Below, piece by piece: positions 52,988-63,709 of a stretch of DNA of 64,000 bases. The notes beneath the pieces were generated by a model. That model made no database searches. It was not told the origin of the DNA and saw only the letters and a list, made by a program, of their open reading frames with translations. Within the stretch, counting starts at the first letter, position 1, and the number at the start of each line of letters is the position of its first letter. Origin of the DNA: Echria macrotheca (lineage: Eukaryota > Ascomycota > Sordariomycetes > Sordariales > Schizotheciaceae). Both the position numbers and the translations under genes were made by a program. The stretch spans positions 992,001 to 1,056,000 of the forward strand of contig MU839828.1 of assembly GCA_030411725.1 (NCBI GenBank), in the 5' to 3' direction.

Positions 52988-55900
52988 ATGCTTCTGAGGA
53001 CCTCACTCGCCCTGCTGGGCGCTGTTGGGGTTCTGGGAGCACCAACCCTCGAAGACCGCAGCCTGGCTTCGCCCGGTAATGCGTCGATTCCCGCAGTCCC
53101 CAACAAGGGCTTCGAGGTTGTCATCGTCTACGCTCAGCCCAGTGAGGGATGCTCGGCCACACCGAACGAGTGCAGTGCACCTTCCCCCAAGCCCTCCCTC
53201 CTCGAAGGCGGACCCAAGCCGTCACCCACCTGGACCTTCAGCCACGATGGGCCGATTGAGACTCTCCCGCCAAGCGTCCACTGGAGCTTTGACACCCGGC
53301 CAGCAAAGAATGTGATCCCCGTCCCACCCGGCAAGGGCTCGAACCTGTATTGGGGTGTCTCTGGTGAGATTGATGTGTGATGTGTCCGGTAACCATCGCT
53401 GACAGGAAGTATAACAGATCCTACACAGTCCGGCCACTTCGCTCACCTCACATATTTCTTCAAGAAACCCTCGGTCAACCTCGACCACTGCGATCATACC
53501 AAGGTTGTCGAGTACACGACCGAGGGACTGTCCATCAAGTTCCTTACACGGGAGGCATACGACTATGCCATCGGCAGTTGGGTCGCTCAGGAGGAGATCA
53601 TCCTCATCACCTATACCAAGGGCTGCGGTGACTACGCAAAAGGTGACCGTTGCTACTTCAAGGTCTCGGCTCTCGACTTCAAGAACGGTGGCTTGTCGGT
53701 CATCGCCAAGGGAAAGCCCTGCCACCCCGACGAGCTCATCGACCATGGTGAGACCGAATGGGGTTGGTGGATCCCCAAGAAGGGTGGTCAGCACCCATCG
53801 GCAACTACGTCCCGAGGCAGCATTCCCAGCAGCGGTGCTTCTTTCAGCTGGTCCCCGTCGTCTCACTCGTCCAACTCGCAGTCGACATTGACGGCAACCA
53901 CGTCGCAATCGGGGCCCACAGGGACCGCTTCTGCCAACCCCGGTGCCTCGTCGACCACGGAGCAACCAGGGGCTTCTGGCACTGGCGGATCCGGCGTCGA
54001 TCCTACCTCTGGCTCGCCCACTTCTGGCTCGTCGGCGACGTCCACCACGGACACCGCTCAGCCGACCGGAACCGATGAGTCGTCCAGCTTCGAGGAGGCC
54101 AAGAGCGGATGTGTTCCGCCGGTCGACGAGAAGTACGGCCTGCCCACTGCCTGCTTTGGCGATCGATTTGATCTCGATCTCGACGAGAACCTTGGTTGGG
54201 TTGAGATGAGCCAGCAGTACTTGGACTTCGTCACGACCATTGCGCCCGGAATCACCGATGAGTCGGTCCCCGATGATGCCGAGAGTTACGACGACTTCGT
54301 GATCCGAAGGCGGGGATGCGGTATAGTCTGCGGCGCTTTCAACAAGTACGTCATCAAGCCGATCAAGGCGGTTGGCGCTAAGGTCCAGGACACCCTGTCC
54401 ATCAGCGGCAGCGTCAACAAGCAGGTCTCCTGGAAGATCCCTGATCCGGCCTCGAGCAACCAAGAAGCGAAGCAGCTCAAAGACCCCAATGCCAAGCAGG
54501 TCACGTCTCCCTGGGGCAGCGACTCGATCCTCTTGAAGGCTTTCGGCACCCAGAAGCCCAACGAGGACAAGGCTCTCAACTCATATCTCAATGTTTACTG
54601 CGTCGGCTGTGGCGTCTCTGGAAGCGCCAGAATGGCGGGCCGCGCCAAGTGGACACCGATCGGAGGCTTCTTGGAGGGCGTTGTCGAGGTCAACACGGAC
54701 GTGCAGTTCGTCTTGAAGATCGGCATTGATGCCCAGATGACATACAATAAAGAGTTCAAGTCTGATCTCTTTAACGTCGGTCTCCCGGGTCTCAGCTACG
54801 GTGTCGTCACTATCGGCCCCCGCATCACCGTCGGCACCCGCGTCAACCTCGAGGCCGAGGCCAAGGGTAAGATCCTGGCCGGCGCTGAGATGGGTCTTCA
54901 GAACGCTCAAATCAAGATCGACTTCGTCAATCCGACCCAGTCAACCAAGCAGGGATGGGATCCCTACTTCAAGCCCGTTTTCGAGGCTGAGGGCGACCTC
55001 ATGCTGGCCGCCTCTCTGGGTCTGCCCATCGGCATCAAATGTGGTCTTCAAATTGCAAGCTGGGACAAGTCGGTTGGCATCATTGACGAGCCGTCCATCA
55101 AGGGCGTCGCCCAAGTCGCCGCGGCCATCTCCCTGGGTGACAACAGCAAGTTCTCGGCCGGGTTCAAGGACACCAATGGATGCACGGGTATTTCGACGCA
55201 GCTCAGCTGGCGCAACAAGCTCTATATCGACATCTTCGGCACCAAGCAAATTCCTCTTCTGGATACGTTGGACAAGACCTTGGCCCGTGGCTGCATCCCG
55301 CTCCCGGCCCTCCCGCAACCATCCACCACCCCAACACCCGAGAACCCGGAGAACCCAGAGAATCCGGAAAATCCCGAGAATCCGGAAACCCCTGAGACTC
55401 CGGAAACCCCTGAGACTCCAGAGACTCCCGAAACACCGGAGACGCCCGAAACACCAGAGACACCAGAGACGCCGGAGACCCCCGAGACACCGGAGACGCC
55501 CGAAGTCGGCAAGTTCCTCGTGCGCCGGGTTGAGACTGCAACCGAGACTGCCACTTCGACGACTACAACGGGATCAACAACAGCCACCACAACTGGCACG
55601 TCTTCGACCGCCACATCGACCAACTCGGCCTCGGATAAGGTCATTGATCTCACGTCCAAGATCAAGTCGTCGAACACATCTTCGGTCCTCAACTACAACA
55701 CGCAGCCGCTTCCCAACCGCCCTTATAACGACACCAAGGGCTACGAGTACTCGCTTCTGGTTACCCCTGACGCCAGCACCATGATTGTGTCTTGCTCCAA
55801 CGGCAACCTGTACCCCTTCGCCGTCGATGGCGCTGACAACCCCGACTGCTCCGAGATGTGGGCGACCGTCAACGATGTCCTCGTGGCCGACGGCTCGCAG

Positions 55901-56347
55901 CGGATTGCCCACTACTACGAGAACACGATGAGTGTGCTCGGCGTTTCACGTCTCCGTGTCGAGGACGAGGCCGACATCCCGACCGGCGGTGTGGTGGTCG
56001 GTTTCGCCCCGTATGGTGAGGATGGCAGCTACGAGGACGGCAGCTATTTCTACCTCGCCGTCAGCCCGAACGATGAGGTGTTCTACCCCATGGTATGCCA
56101 GTACGAGGATCCGAAGCTCGGCGCCAAGATCTTCCTGGCCCGGGACCCTGATGAGGGGCGCACCATGCTCATGAGCGAGGAGGTCCAGTATACCGTCACA
56201 GGCGGGAAGGTCAGCGACTGCTCGGCCATTCCCCTCCTTCAGGGGACCTACAGCGACTCGGATAACTATCTGAGCTACAGTGAGGCCAAGGACAGTGAGG
56301 ACTGGGACTTGGAGGATGGATGGTGGGAGGAAGAGGAGTCAACGTAA
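52988..56347 (+). CDS. Large secreted protein with PEN/PET repeat stalk
   Basis: Two exons (52988-53363, 53418-56347) with a 54-bp intron (GTGAGA..AACAG, phase 1) give 1,101 residues. A second acceptor at 53428 would break the frame. The signal peptide is MLLRTSLALLGAVGVLGA. The N-terminal domain (about 30-250) holds WSFDTRPAKN and FAHLTYFF, then a Ser/Thr-rich linker. A large middle domain (about 340-750) has CGIVCGAFNKY and CVGCGVSGSAR, with regular beta-strand stretches. The stalk is 5 ENP plus 13 ETP units. The end is a Thr-rich segment and a C-terminal domain (VSCSNGNLYPFAV). It resembles uncharacterised fungal extracellular proteins (DUF7029/DUF7223 type, from memory, unverified). No GPI tail is seen. 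Confidence 0.85.
55340..55501 (+). repeat. 18 tandem 9-bp units coding for ENP/ETP
   Basis: 162 bp in frame: five units GA(A/G)AA(C/T)CC(N), then thirteen GA(A/G)AC(N)CC(N), coding residues about 767-820 of the secreted protein. Synonymous changes between units show it is not a fresh duplication. It would form a stiff, acidic, extended stalk open to O-glycosylation on Thr. Confidence 0.9.
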
Positions 56348-56632
56348 AATGCCTAGGCCGTTGAGGATGTGTGGGCAATCGACGTTCCGAGACATTGCCA
56401 GACATCTCATTAATATCTTGTGGGTATATGAAAAACCATTAATAATCCCGATCAATGTTTAATTTCGCCCCTGTGCATGTACCGCCTAATGCCACTCCTG
56501 TGTACATGTAGTTCCCGGCACCTAATTCTGTCGCTGGACAAGTCATTGCGCCAGAGCTTGAGCAGAACAAGAAGACACGGTAGCACTCGCGTGAGATAGG
56601 TACCGTGTGATACGGCGAGAAATTGCGGAACC

Positions 56633-57913
56633 TTACACGGCCTGGTACGTTCTGCGCATATGAACAGTAGCCGCCGCTGCTCCGCAGAATGCTGCGAGCA
56701 TGAGCAAAGCTGCGTCTCCCTCCTCCTCATCCGAGGAGCCACTCGTTTCTTCTGACCCTTCGCTGTTATTGTCCTCATCCCCGGGGTCTTCGGTCTCGCT
56801 CCCGGCGACGTCAGAGTCTTCGACTTCCTCGTCCGACGCGATATCGCCGCCGTCGTCGGCCTCGCTCTCTCCGGCCTCGGAAGCTTCCACCTCCTCTTCC
56901 TCGTCCGACCCGATGTCACCATCATCCTCGTCAATATCAACCTGGTACCGAGGCGTAAACTCTCTCCCGGCCGAATCCCACGGCGCATTAGGTTGCACAG
57001 CAAACCACTTATTGCTCAAAAGATCATGGGCCGCGAATCCCCCTCTTGGAAAAAGACCCATTACGTCGGAAGAGGCCAAGATCCTGAGAAGCTTGAGCTT
57101 TGGCGCATGTTTAGCAAACCGGACTGCCTGCTGTCCGACCTCTTCCCGGTGGCCCCTCTTTGTCTGGGACGGCGTGTTTGGAGCATAGTTGCAGGGGAGA
57201 GCCTGACCAGAGTGAATTCCAGGCGGGGATTGTCGCCATGACCCATTCAACCGCATGTCGAGAATAACGGTCTCAAGGTTCTGGAGCGCACCTTCAGGCA
57301 GCGTTTCTGGAAAAGCAAAAAGGCGGTCGCACTCGCGGTCGAGCTTGATGCGAATGTCGCGGAGAGATGGCGAGTAGAGAATCAGATTATTGACAGCTTC
57401 ACACAGGTGTAAATTTCTCCCATGAGACATTTCCAGGTGGGTATCGTATCCAGAGACATCCAGGTGAAGGGTAGAGAGCTGGCGCAACGACAGGAGGTCG
57501 TGTATCGCGGCACAGCCCAGGTACTCCTCCGGCCCGGGCATGATGTTGACCTTGAGGTGGCGAAGCCTCGCGGATCCCTTGAGCGCGGAAACCAGGGCGG
57601 CCAATGCCGACTTTTGCCTGCTAATCCAGGCTTCCTCTGAAAGGGACGCATCGGCGCTGTCCCGCTTCGACAAGGTCACGTCCAAGCTCGATATCAGATG
57701 GGCGCGTTGCGCAAGGAGACGCGGGTCGGCGGTGAACCGGACCAATGACTTGGCGGATTTCAAGCAGGGATGCGACAGCAGCACGCGTCGCGCGCAACCG
57801 TACCATCCCTTCGACACCGTCAGCAATTCGAGGTTGTCGGCGAAGAACTGTGGACCGAGAAATGAGAAGACGTTTAGCAGCGTCTCGGGAGGGAAGCAAC
57901 TGAGGGACGCCAT
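56633..57913 (-). CDS. F-box protein with acidic C-terminus
   Basis: An intronless gene of 426 residues from the ATG at 57913; the frame runs upstream to 58021 without an ATG. The N-terminal F-box is ASLSCFPPETLLNVFSFLGP, then LELLTVSKGWYGCARRVLL. A leucine-rich region with LSLRQLSTLHLDVSGY and LETVILDM follows, like short LRR units. Residues about 320-405 are an acidic Glu/Asp/Ser tract (DEEEEVEASEAGE and similar), then a hydrophobic tail. F-box proteins choose targets for SCF ubiquitin ligases, here probably through the leucine-rich part. Confidence 0.85.
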   Translation of the reverse strand: MASLSCFPPETLLNVFSFLGPQFFADNLELLTVSKGWYGCARRVLLSHPCLKSAKSLVRFTADPRLLAQRAHLISSLDVTLSKRDSADASLSEEAWISRQKSALAALVSALKGSARLRHLKVNIMPGPEEYLGCAAIHDLLSLRQLSTLHLDVSGYDTHLEMSHGRNLHLCEAVNNLILYSPSLRDIRIKLDRECDRLFAFPETLPEGALQNLETVILDMRLNGSWRQSPPGIHSGQALPCNYAPNTPSQTKRGHREEVGQQAVRFAKHAPKLKLLRILASSDVMGLFPRGGFAAHDLLSNKWFAVQPNAPWDSAGREFTPRYQVDIDEDDGDIGSDEEEEVEASEAGESEADDGGDIASDEEVEDSDVAGSETEDPGDEDNNSEGSEETSGSSDEEEGDAALLMLAAFCGAAAATVHMRRTYQAV

Positions 57914-58153
57914 CTTGGATTTGGATTGTAGAGTAGGTAGGGATGAGTTTGTGGGAGAAAGATTTTGAGATTTCCCATCCGGCAGCGGTGAAAAACGGTT
58001 AGCGATCACTCTCCAACGCACTAGACCTATTACGGCTTAGGGGATACTGGGGTTTCAGCCACAGGCCGAATCAAAGTCTTTAAAATCCAAGATGTTCTCA
58101 ACCACATGTTCACATGTTGGTAAGGTAGGTACAACCGTACTTCTGAATCCACC

Positions 58154-59749
58154 ATGGCTTTCATGTCCGCCTCGCCACTACTGCTGAATTCCTTATCTCT
58201 CGCTCTGTTGGCTTCAGGTGCCTACTACGCCATTGGATTCCGTCGAAAACCAGTCCTCGCGTGGAGTGTGCCGCTCCACTTGTCGTACCAGGATTACTCT
58301 GTCAAGCACTCGCGCAGCTTAGCAGGCTATGACTTTGAGCTGTGGAACCACGTCATCAGCGCCTGTGGCGCACTCGTGGCTGCCCTCACCATCATCGCAT
58401 TTCAGTCGCAGCGAAAATCTCAGTCGTCATCTACCTCTGGTCGCCGGGTTCGCCATGGGCTTCATGTTACAACGGCTCTTGTGGCTGCTCTCGCCGCATG
58501 CGTAGGGTCCTTCGTGTCATCCTCGCTGCTTGGCATTCACCCGGCCACCTGGAGCGTAACTAGTCCTATTAGACAGGTTTCCACTGCTGCCATCACGGCC
58601 GAGCTCACCCGCGTCCCCGCGGCGACGCCTTGGGATCTCGGATGGGTTATGCTCCGGAGTGCCTTTGAACGCACAGTCATGCAAAAGGGACACGGCGCCC
58701 TCGATGTCACCCACCGATACCTCTCACGTCACCTTCGAGAACAGCGCCTCCAGATCGGGACTACTATCTACCCATCCATCCGCACACACGGTGTTGGCGT
58801 GGCCCCGGTGCCTTGGACGCGAAACGGATACCGCGTTGCTCCCGAGCATCGTGTCCTGTCCTACGAGCCCATTGTAGCGGGAACGAACGTGACAGTTTTG
58901 TGCAGCGACACCACCACGGACTGGAAATGGGATTACGAGCGGATCGAAACGCACGGGCGGAGCGACGGTCAGCTAATCGTGCACAACTTCGAAATGGTGC
59001 CCAACGCGGACTGGAACAGCCGGGGATCTCAGCGCACCATCGCTTACGTCGACGGGAACCGAGGGCTCAACCTGGAGACCTGGCTTGCGATTTGGAAGAG
59101 CCCCGATGGGCAGGACATGCAACCGCGACAAATCTTTGCTTTCACTTCGATATCAGTAACGGACCATCAGCCTCGGGTTCAGGTGTTCGAATGCGCCTAT
59201 GGTGGTGTCGACGTCGTGAGGCAGGTGTACATGACCTCACCGATGGAGCCCATTGTATATGGGCATGTCTGGGCAGTCAAAGACAGGCTCACCTTTGAGG
59301 ACCTATGGCCTGCCGCTGTAGCCATCGATGAAGCACTCGGCCGCGACGGCGGTATGATGCTGGCCGGTCTAACAGCGGCCAAGTTTACGTCGTTTGAGGT
59401 GTGGGACCTGTTCCAGGGAAGGACCCTCGAGGTGGCTGAGCTGGTTGAGAATGTCCTCGTGGACACGGCACAAGCCTACTTTAGTCTCGTTCGACAATGG
59501 AAGGAGGAAGCTCAGTTCTTCTCGTGGAAGGCCGAGTTTCCGAGCGGGGGCCTGACGGCGACGACAAGACAGCTTGGCTCCGACGGTACACCAGGACTAG
59601 TGGCTTTGGTCATGGTTGGGCTACTGGGATGCTTGCCGTTGGTATCCCTTATCCGGCCAGCATTGCAAAACTACCGTGCAACCAGGGGAGGAGATGTTGT
59701 GGGTAACTACGAGATACGGGACGGCATTCTCAAGAAGAAGGCAGACTGA
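58154..59749 (+). CDS. Hypothetical multi-pass membrane protein with ectodomain
   Basis: An intronless gene of 531 residues. Hydrophobic helices lie near 8-26, 65-82, 104-127 and 487-506. About 350 residues between the third and fourth helix form a soluble domain with NVT sites and blocks such as RIETHGRSDGQLIV and YVDGNRGLNLETWLAIW. No enzyme motif is recognised. It resembles uncharacterised fungal plasma-membrane proteins in layout. Its start is 240 bp from the divergent F-box gene, so the two may share a promoter region. Confidence 0.82.
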   Translation: MAFMSASPLLLNSLSLALLASGAYYAIGFRRKPVLAWSVPLHLSYQDYSVKHSRSLAGYDFELWNHVISACGALVAALTIIAFQSQRKSQSSSTSGRRVRHGLHVTTALVAALAACVGSFVSSSLLGIHPATWSVTSPIRQVSTAAITAELTRVPAATPWDLGWVMLRSAFERTVMQKGHGALDVTHRYLSRHLREQRLQIGTTIYPSIRTHGVGVAPVPWTRNGYRVAPEHRVLSYEPIVAGTNVTVLCSDTTTDWKWDYERIETHGRSDGQLIVHNFEMVPNADWNSRGSQRTIAYVDGNRGLNLETWLAIWKSPDGQDMQPRQIFAFTSISVTDHQPRVQVFECAYGGVDVVRQVYMTSPMEPIVYGHVWAVKDRLTFEDLWPAAVAIDEALGRDGGMMLAGLTAAKFTSFEVWDLFQGRTLEVAELVENVLVDTAQAYFSLVRQWKEEAQFFSWKAEFPSGGLTATTRQLGSDGTPGLVALVMVGLLGCLPLVSLIRPALQNYRATRGGDVVGNYEIRDGILKKKAD

Positions 59750-59844
59750 TCACGGGTTTTGGATATTGGCCAGGTAGAATCTCACATGACCACTCTATCC
59801 AACATACCCAAGACTTTCTAATGTATAACCAATCAGCTCGGTAC

Positions 59845-61821
59845 TCAAGGCAACCTCCCCTCCCTCTTCCACTGATCTGCCTTTCTGATCAACTCTTCCC
59901 TGATCCCATGAAATTTAGACCAACCCTTAAGTTGACTTTGCACGACGGGTCCAACGTATACGCAGGACGGGTGCAGTGTCGCCAAATTCCACAAATCCTC
60001 AACATTAACATGTCTCCACCACAAGCACGGCCAAACATCGTCAAGCAAGACCGATCCCAGGACCCTAACAGTCCCCTCGAAGCCGGGGGCCTGGCGACCC
60101 GAGCCATCCACCGTTTCCCTTCCCACCTGAATGAAAGGACCCATGTCGGCCTCATCCAGAAGCGACTGCCCCGGCAGTGTGAAGCTATGAATGTACGAGT
60201 CGATGCAGGCTTCATCCGCAACCAGGAAACCCGGCGCGTTGAGGCCCAGGATTCCCACCTCCGAATTCTCTTGTAGCACTTGGAAGTGCTTCCTGGCGCC
60301 TTCCACGTCTCCCTCTTTAAGACCGTGATCCCTCCCGTCCACCCACCGGATCTCCATGCTCCCCCGTACCAGATCCGCCCCAGCGACTCCGGCCCCCCAG
60401 TTGTTAACACCCGCTGTGAATTTACGCATAAACAAGTCCCACTGTTCATCCGAGTGCCCGAACCACAGACGGTAAGCTACAAAACCCCACTTGGGAATCG
60501 CAGCCGAGCTACTGTCACTCCTTGGCTCCAGACAACGTCTCAGCGCCCCAATCCACAGCTCCTCGCTGATTGCCTCGGGCTCCCCTCGTAGCTCCCTGCG
60601 TCCAAGCGCGTAGGCCGTCATGACTCCCTTGACCGGAGCAGCGGCCTCCTCTTCTGAAAACGCACCGATGTTTCCCGCCGCCGTGATGGCATCGATGTTT
60701 CTTTCGGCCCTTTGGCGCGTTAGCTCCTGGCGAACCAGGTGCGCAAGCCGCTGGTGGTAGACCTCGTCGCGCTGTGTGATATCAATAGGGTAGCTGCCTG
60801 CCAGGGCGGTAGCTCCATGGCTTCGAATGTATTGCGGCCAGTTCACAATGGGTGGAGAACTGGCATGTCTCCAGTGAGGGAGGTTGTTTTTGAATCCCAC
60901 CAGTGGAAAGAGAAGGCACTCGTCAATGCGACGGATGATGATACAGAGTCTTTCAAACTGCGTGAACAGCGCGTCTTGCTGGGGGCTCATGCGGGTCGCG
61001 TCAGGCAGTGTGGGCGCTGATTGTATCCGTTGCAGTATGCCATCGGCGAGACGATTGAGGTGGGTAGCAGCCCAAGTATGAATCCGTGTCGTGATGAATT
61101 TAACATGGCAGAAGAAGAATTCTGTCCAGAGGTCGGCCGTCCGGGCAACGGGTGTTGGGCGCGTTGTTTCCGGATGGGCGGTGTAATAGGCATCTAGTAC
61201 CATGTCGAAGTGAGCTAGGATATCATGGCCCTTATTGAAATCTTGTCTCATTCTGCGCTGCGTTGCCGGCAAGCTAAAGTATACCATATCGCAGGTTTTG
61301 AGCACGTATTCGACCGCAAGGTCGATGTTCTCGGGGGAGTCGAGCTTCTTTTCCGCCCAGCGCCGGTCCGACAGAGGAACCATGCCTGCCCAGATGCGCT
61401 GCCTGCAGATCTCGAGCTCGAAGTCGATCTTGGTTGGTTCGACGAAGCTGTCGCCCGAAAAAATGGCTGCTATGTCGAGCATATCCGGCAGACCGGTGAA
61501 GAGCATACTGAACCGATTCGCCGCCGTATCGGCGCGAATGTCGTTATTGTTGTACGGCGGTGGAGCCCAGTCGTTGTACGGTGTCATGAACTTGGATATC
61601 TCGGAGCGCGACAGTACGGGGATTGTTGTCAACTGGCCATTTGACAGTCTGTTGCGGGAGACGCCAGAAAGAAACTCGAAAAATCGGCCCATGATCGCGA
61701 CCGGCAACGGAGTCTCATGGACCCATATCTCCGTTCCTGTCTCGGGCGCATTGGTCGGATTGACGAGCTCAATCTGCCTGCCGGTCGGCCCGACTGGATT
61801 CGGCCACGCTCTTCGAGACAT
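59845..61821 (-). CDS. Large hypothetical protein
   Basis: An intronless gene of 658 residues from the ATG at 61821. No signal peptide or membrane helix. It is rich in Trp, Arg and His, with segments such as RRWAEKKLDSPENIDLAVEY, RTADLWTEFFFCHVKFI and VNVEDLWNLATLHPSCVY. The first 45 residues look like a conserved head (EIWVHETPLPVAIMGRFFEF). I do not recognise the family. It lies tail-to-tail with the membrane protein gene (95 bp apart) and 550 bp from the Cdc123-like gene, same strand. Confidence 0.8.
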   Translation of the reverse strand: MSRRAWPNPVGPTGRQIELVNPTNAPETGTEIWVHETPLPVAIMGRFFEFLSGVSRNRLSNGQLTTIPVLSRSEISKFMTPYNDWAPPPYNNNDIRADTAANRFSMLFTGLPDMLDIAAIFSGDSFVEPTKIDFELEICRQRIWAGMVPLSDRRWAEKKLDSPENIDLAVEYVLKTCDMVYFSLPATQRRMRQDFNKGHDILAHFDMVLDAYYTAHPETTRPTPVARTADLWTEFFFCHVKFITTRIHTWAATHLNRLADGILQRIQSAPTLPDATRMSPQQDALFTQFERLCIIIRRIDECLLFPLVGFKNNLPHWRHASSPPIVNWPQYIRSHGATALAGSYPIDITQRDEVYHQRLAHLVRQELTRQRAERNIDAITAAGNIGAFSEEEAAAPVKGVMTAYALGRRELRGEPEAISEELWIGALRRCLEPRSDSSSAAIPKWGFVAYRLWFGHSDEQWDLFMRKFTAGVNNWGAGVAGADLVRGSMEIRWVDGRDHGLKEGDVEGARKHFQVLQENSEVGILGLNAPGFLVADEACIDSYIHSFTLPGQSLLDEADMGPFIQVGRETVDGSGRQAPGFEGTVRVLGSVLLDDVWPCLWWRHVNVEDLWNLATLHPSCVYVGPVVQSQLKGWSKFHGIREELIRKADQWKREGRLP

Positions 61822-62370
61822 GGTGTTGGATCAGATTCTTGTTGTGAACAGGGCAACGCGCTTGCAAAGCTCTTCGGTTGTTGCGGGGGTCTATTTGTGG
61901 AGAGACGCGTCGTATTTAACCCGTTGGCTCGGAATTAGGCAACCGTGCTGTGCCATCCTGCCATTGTGTCAACCGGCAACGGCTGCCTGGCACTGCAGCC
62001 CAGCAATGGGTTCAATTGTGGAGCGTTGTGGATTTGAATGCCATGGTTCCTACCTAGTCCTGGTCTGGCAGCGATGATGGGAGGACCGGTATTGGGGTAT
62101 TTCAGGGCTGTGGTATACATGACCAGTCGGGTGCGGTGGAGGTCTGGACTCTGCATTGATACGTGATTTTGAGTGAAATTGGATGCTTGGGAAGAGGCCA
62201 GGTGGTATCCTACCTACCTAAGAAAAGAAAAGGGTTGAGTTTATTTGGGTATGTAATTCCCAGGCCTATCAGCTAAATAGCCAACAAAAAGCCTTCCTCG
62301 AAGCGTCTGTCCAGCGAAGGCATCTGCCTAACTTGAACCTTTAACGAGTACACAGTCTGTAAATCCCAAG
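61822..62370. other. Intergenic region, no gene seen
   Basis: Upstream of the 658-residue protein gene and downstream of the Cdc123-like gene. A CCTACCTA run is at 62211-62220. Confidence 0.5.
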
Positions 62371-63315
62371 TCACTGTGTAACACGAAATTCGACGTCGTC
62401 TCTCCCACCGTACAGCAAGTCCCGGTCTTCCAGCCAGTGAAATAGACAAGAACCACAGGCACTCCGAACACCGAAGGTATTCAGCTCAATCAGCTCGCAA
62501 CATTCCCGACCCTGATCAAAGAAAACATCAAATGTAAACCCCTGTCGACGCAGCAAACCATCCAATCCGTCGCCATCACCACCAAGTTCCCGAAGGTCAG
62601 CTAGTATTGAACGGTGAATCCGTTCAATCTCCCGCATGACCGTCTGAGCTATCTTAATCTTCTCACCTTCTTCGTATTGTGCAAAGATCCAAGGCTTGTG
62701 CCACCTGTACTGGCTCACCGCGGTGATTCTCAAGCTATCCGGCATGCAAAAGACGCGATACTCGCAGTCTGTTCTCATGCGCTCATCAAACGGAAGAAAG
62801 AAGACATTGATATGTTGATGCCCAGCGTTCAGCGAGTTGCCTAGGGAGGTCCGGGCACGCAGAGACGTGGTCAGCTGTAGCACGATTTCCTCTGGCGAGC
62901 AAACGGATATCTTGCCGTCTTTTTTCCGTGCTCCGTCCTTTGTTGAACAAGCGGACAGACGCATGAAAAGGCCCGACGGGGGGAAGACGAGTGAGGTGAA
63001 GGCAGGGCGAATTTCCATGTCGAGGTCTTCAGCGTACGCCCGGTTGAGCTCCCTTGTGTGAACCGAAGCACCCGCGGCCTCGATGATGAGACGCACTTGG
63101 GCGGGTGACAAGGATACCACTTGCAATGCGTTCTCTGGTAGTCCTCTTGACCGCATAATGAGGGGTATCCATCGCTCGAAGGCGGTGGGCGCGTTAGAGG
63201 GGATGCAAAGATCTGGGGCCTCTTGAAGGGTGTGAAAATTGGAGTTAAACTTTGCTGGTGTGCCGGTTTCGTATTCAGCCTGGACGGCGTGGTAGTCGAT
63301 GGTGTGCAGGCGCAT
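62371..63315 (-). CDS. Cdc123/D123-like protein (ATP-grasp type)
   Basis: An intronless gene of 314 residues. The block order matches D123: TAFERWIPLIMRSRGLP, LVFPPSGLFMRLSACSTKD, then CEYRVFCMPDSLRITAVSQY, FTFDVFFDQGRECCELIELN and CLFHWLEDRDLLYG. Cdc123 is an ATP-grasp assembly factor for translation initiation factor eIF2, acting in the cytosol. This copy keeps the KDG-like loop and the acidic IELN metal site. It looks divergent, so it may be a fungal paralogue with a different client rather than the essential Cdc123. It lies next to a CHAT gene on the same strand. Confidence 0.75.
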   Translation of the reverse strand: MRLHTIDYHAVQAEYETGTPAKFNSNFHTLQEAPDLCIPSNAPTAFERWIPLIMRSRGLPENALQVVSLSPAQVRLIIEAAGASVHTRELNRAYAEDLDMEIRPAFTSLVFPPSGLFMRLSACSTKDGARKKDGKISVCSPEEIVLQLTTSLRARTSLGNSLNAGHQHINVFFLPFDERMRTDCEYRVFCMPDSLRITAVSQYRWHKPWIFAQYEEGEKIKIAQTVMREIERIHRSILADLRELGGDGDGLDGLLRRQGFTFDVFFDQGRECCELIELNTFGVRSACGSCLFHWLEDRDLLYGGRDDVEFRVTQ

Positions 63316-63709
63316 TTTGGCAGATCTGACCTCTGTTTGCGCACGTTGAAAGTGTTGACTTTTTTCTAAGAAAATTAAACAGCCGGAGAAAAAGTTAAAC
63401 CCGGGAATGTCCGATATCGGCTTGCCAGATCTTTGGCAGACCTACAATAAAACTTTCACATCTCCATAAGCCCATCCACGTACGCCGCTCCAACAATCTT
63501 GTACTTATTCCTCTCCTTGATTTTCCCCCTCCAGCATAATTGCGCTCCTTCTTCCCATCTTTTACATTCACACTTTCCGTAACGCTCTCCTCCTTCTTCG
63601 TGCCCGTTTCCCCGACGCCAGCTTCCTTACACCATCCTTGCATCAACACGTGGTCGAAGGAGCCACCATCGTAAGATTGCCAGGGAGATAGGTTTCCTCT
63701 GTTATACGC
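63316..63709. other. Intergenic region, no gene seen
   Basis: Between the start of the Cdc123-like gene and the 3' end of the CHAT gene. No frame long enough for a small pore-forming partner gene. Confidence 0.5.

Noticed and set aside
53222..54463. 413-codon minus-strand frame opposite the large secreted protein
   Set aside because: It is the mirror of a GC-rich coding exon; the plus-strand frame has a signal peptide, a supported splice and continuous domains. The minus frame shows only Arg/Gly/Asp-rich composition.
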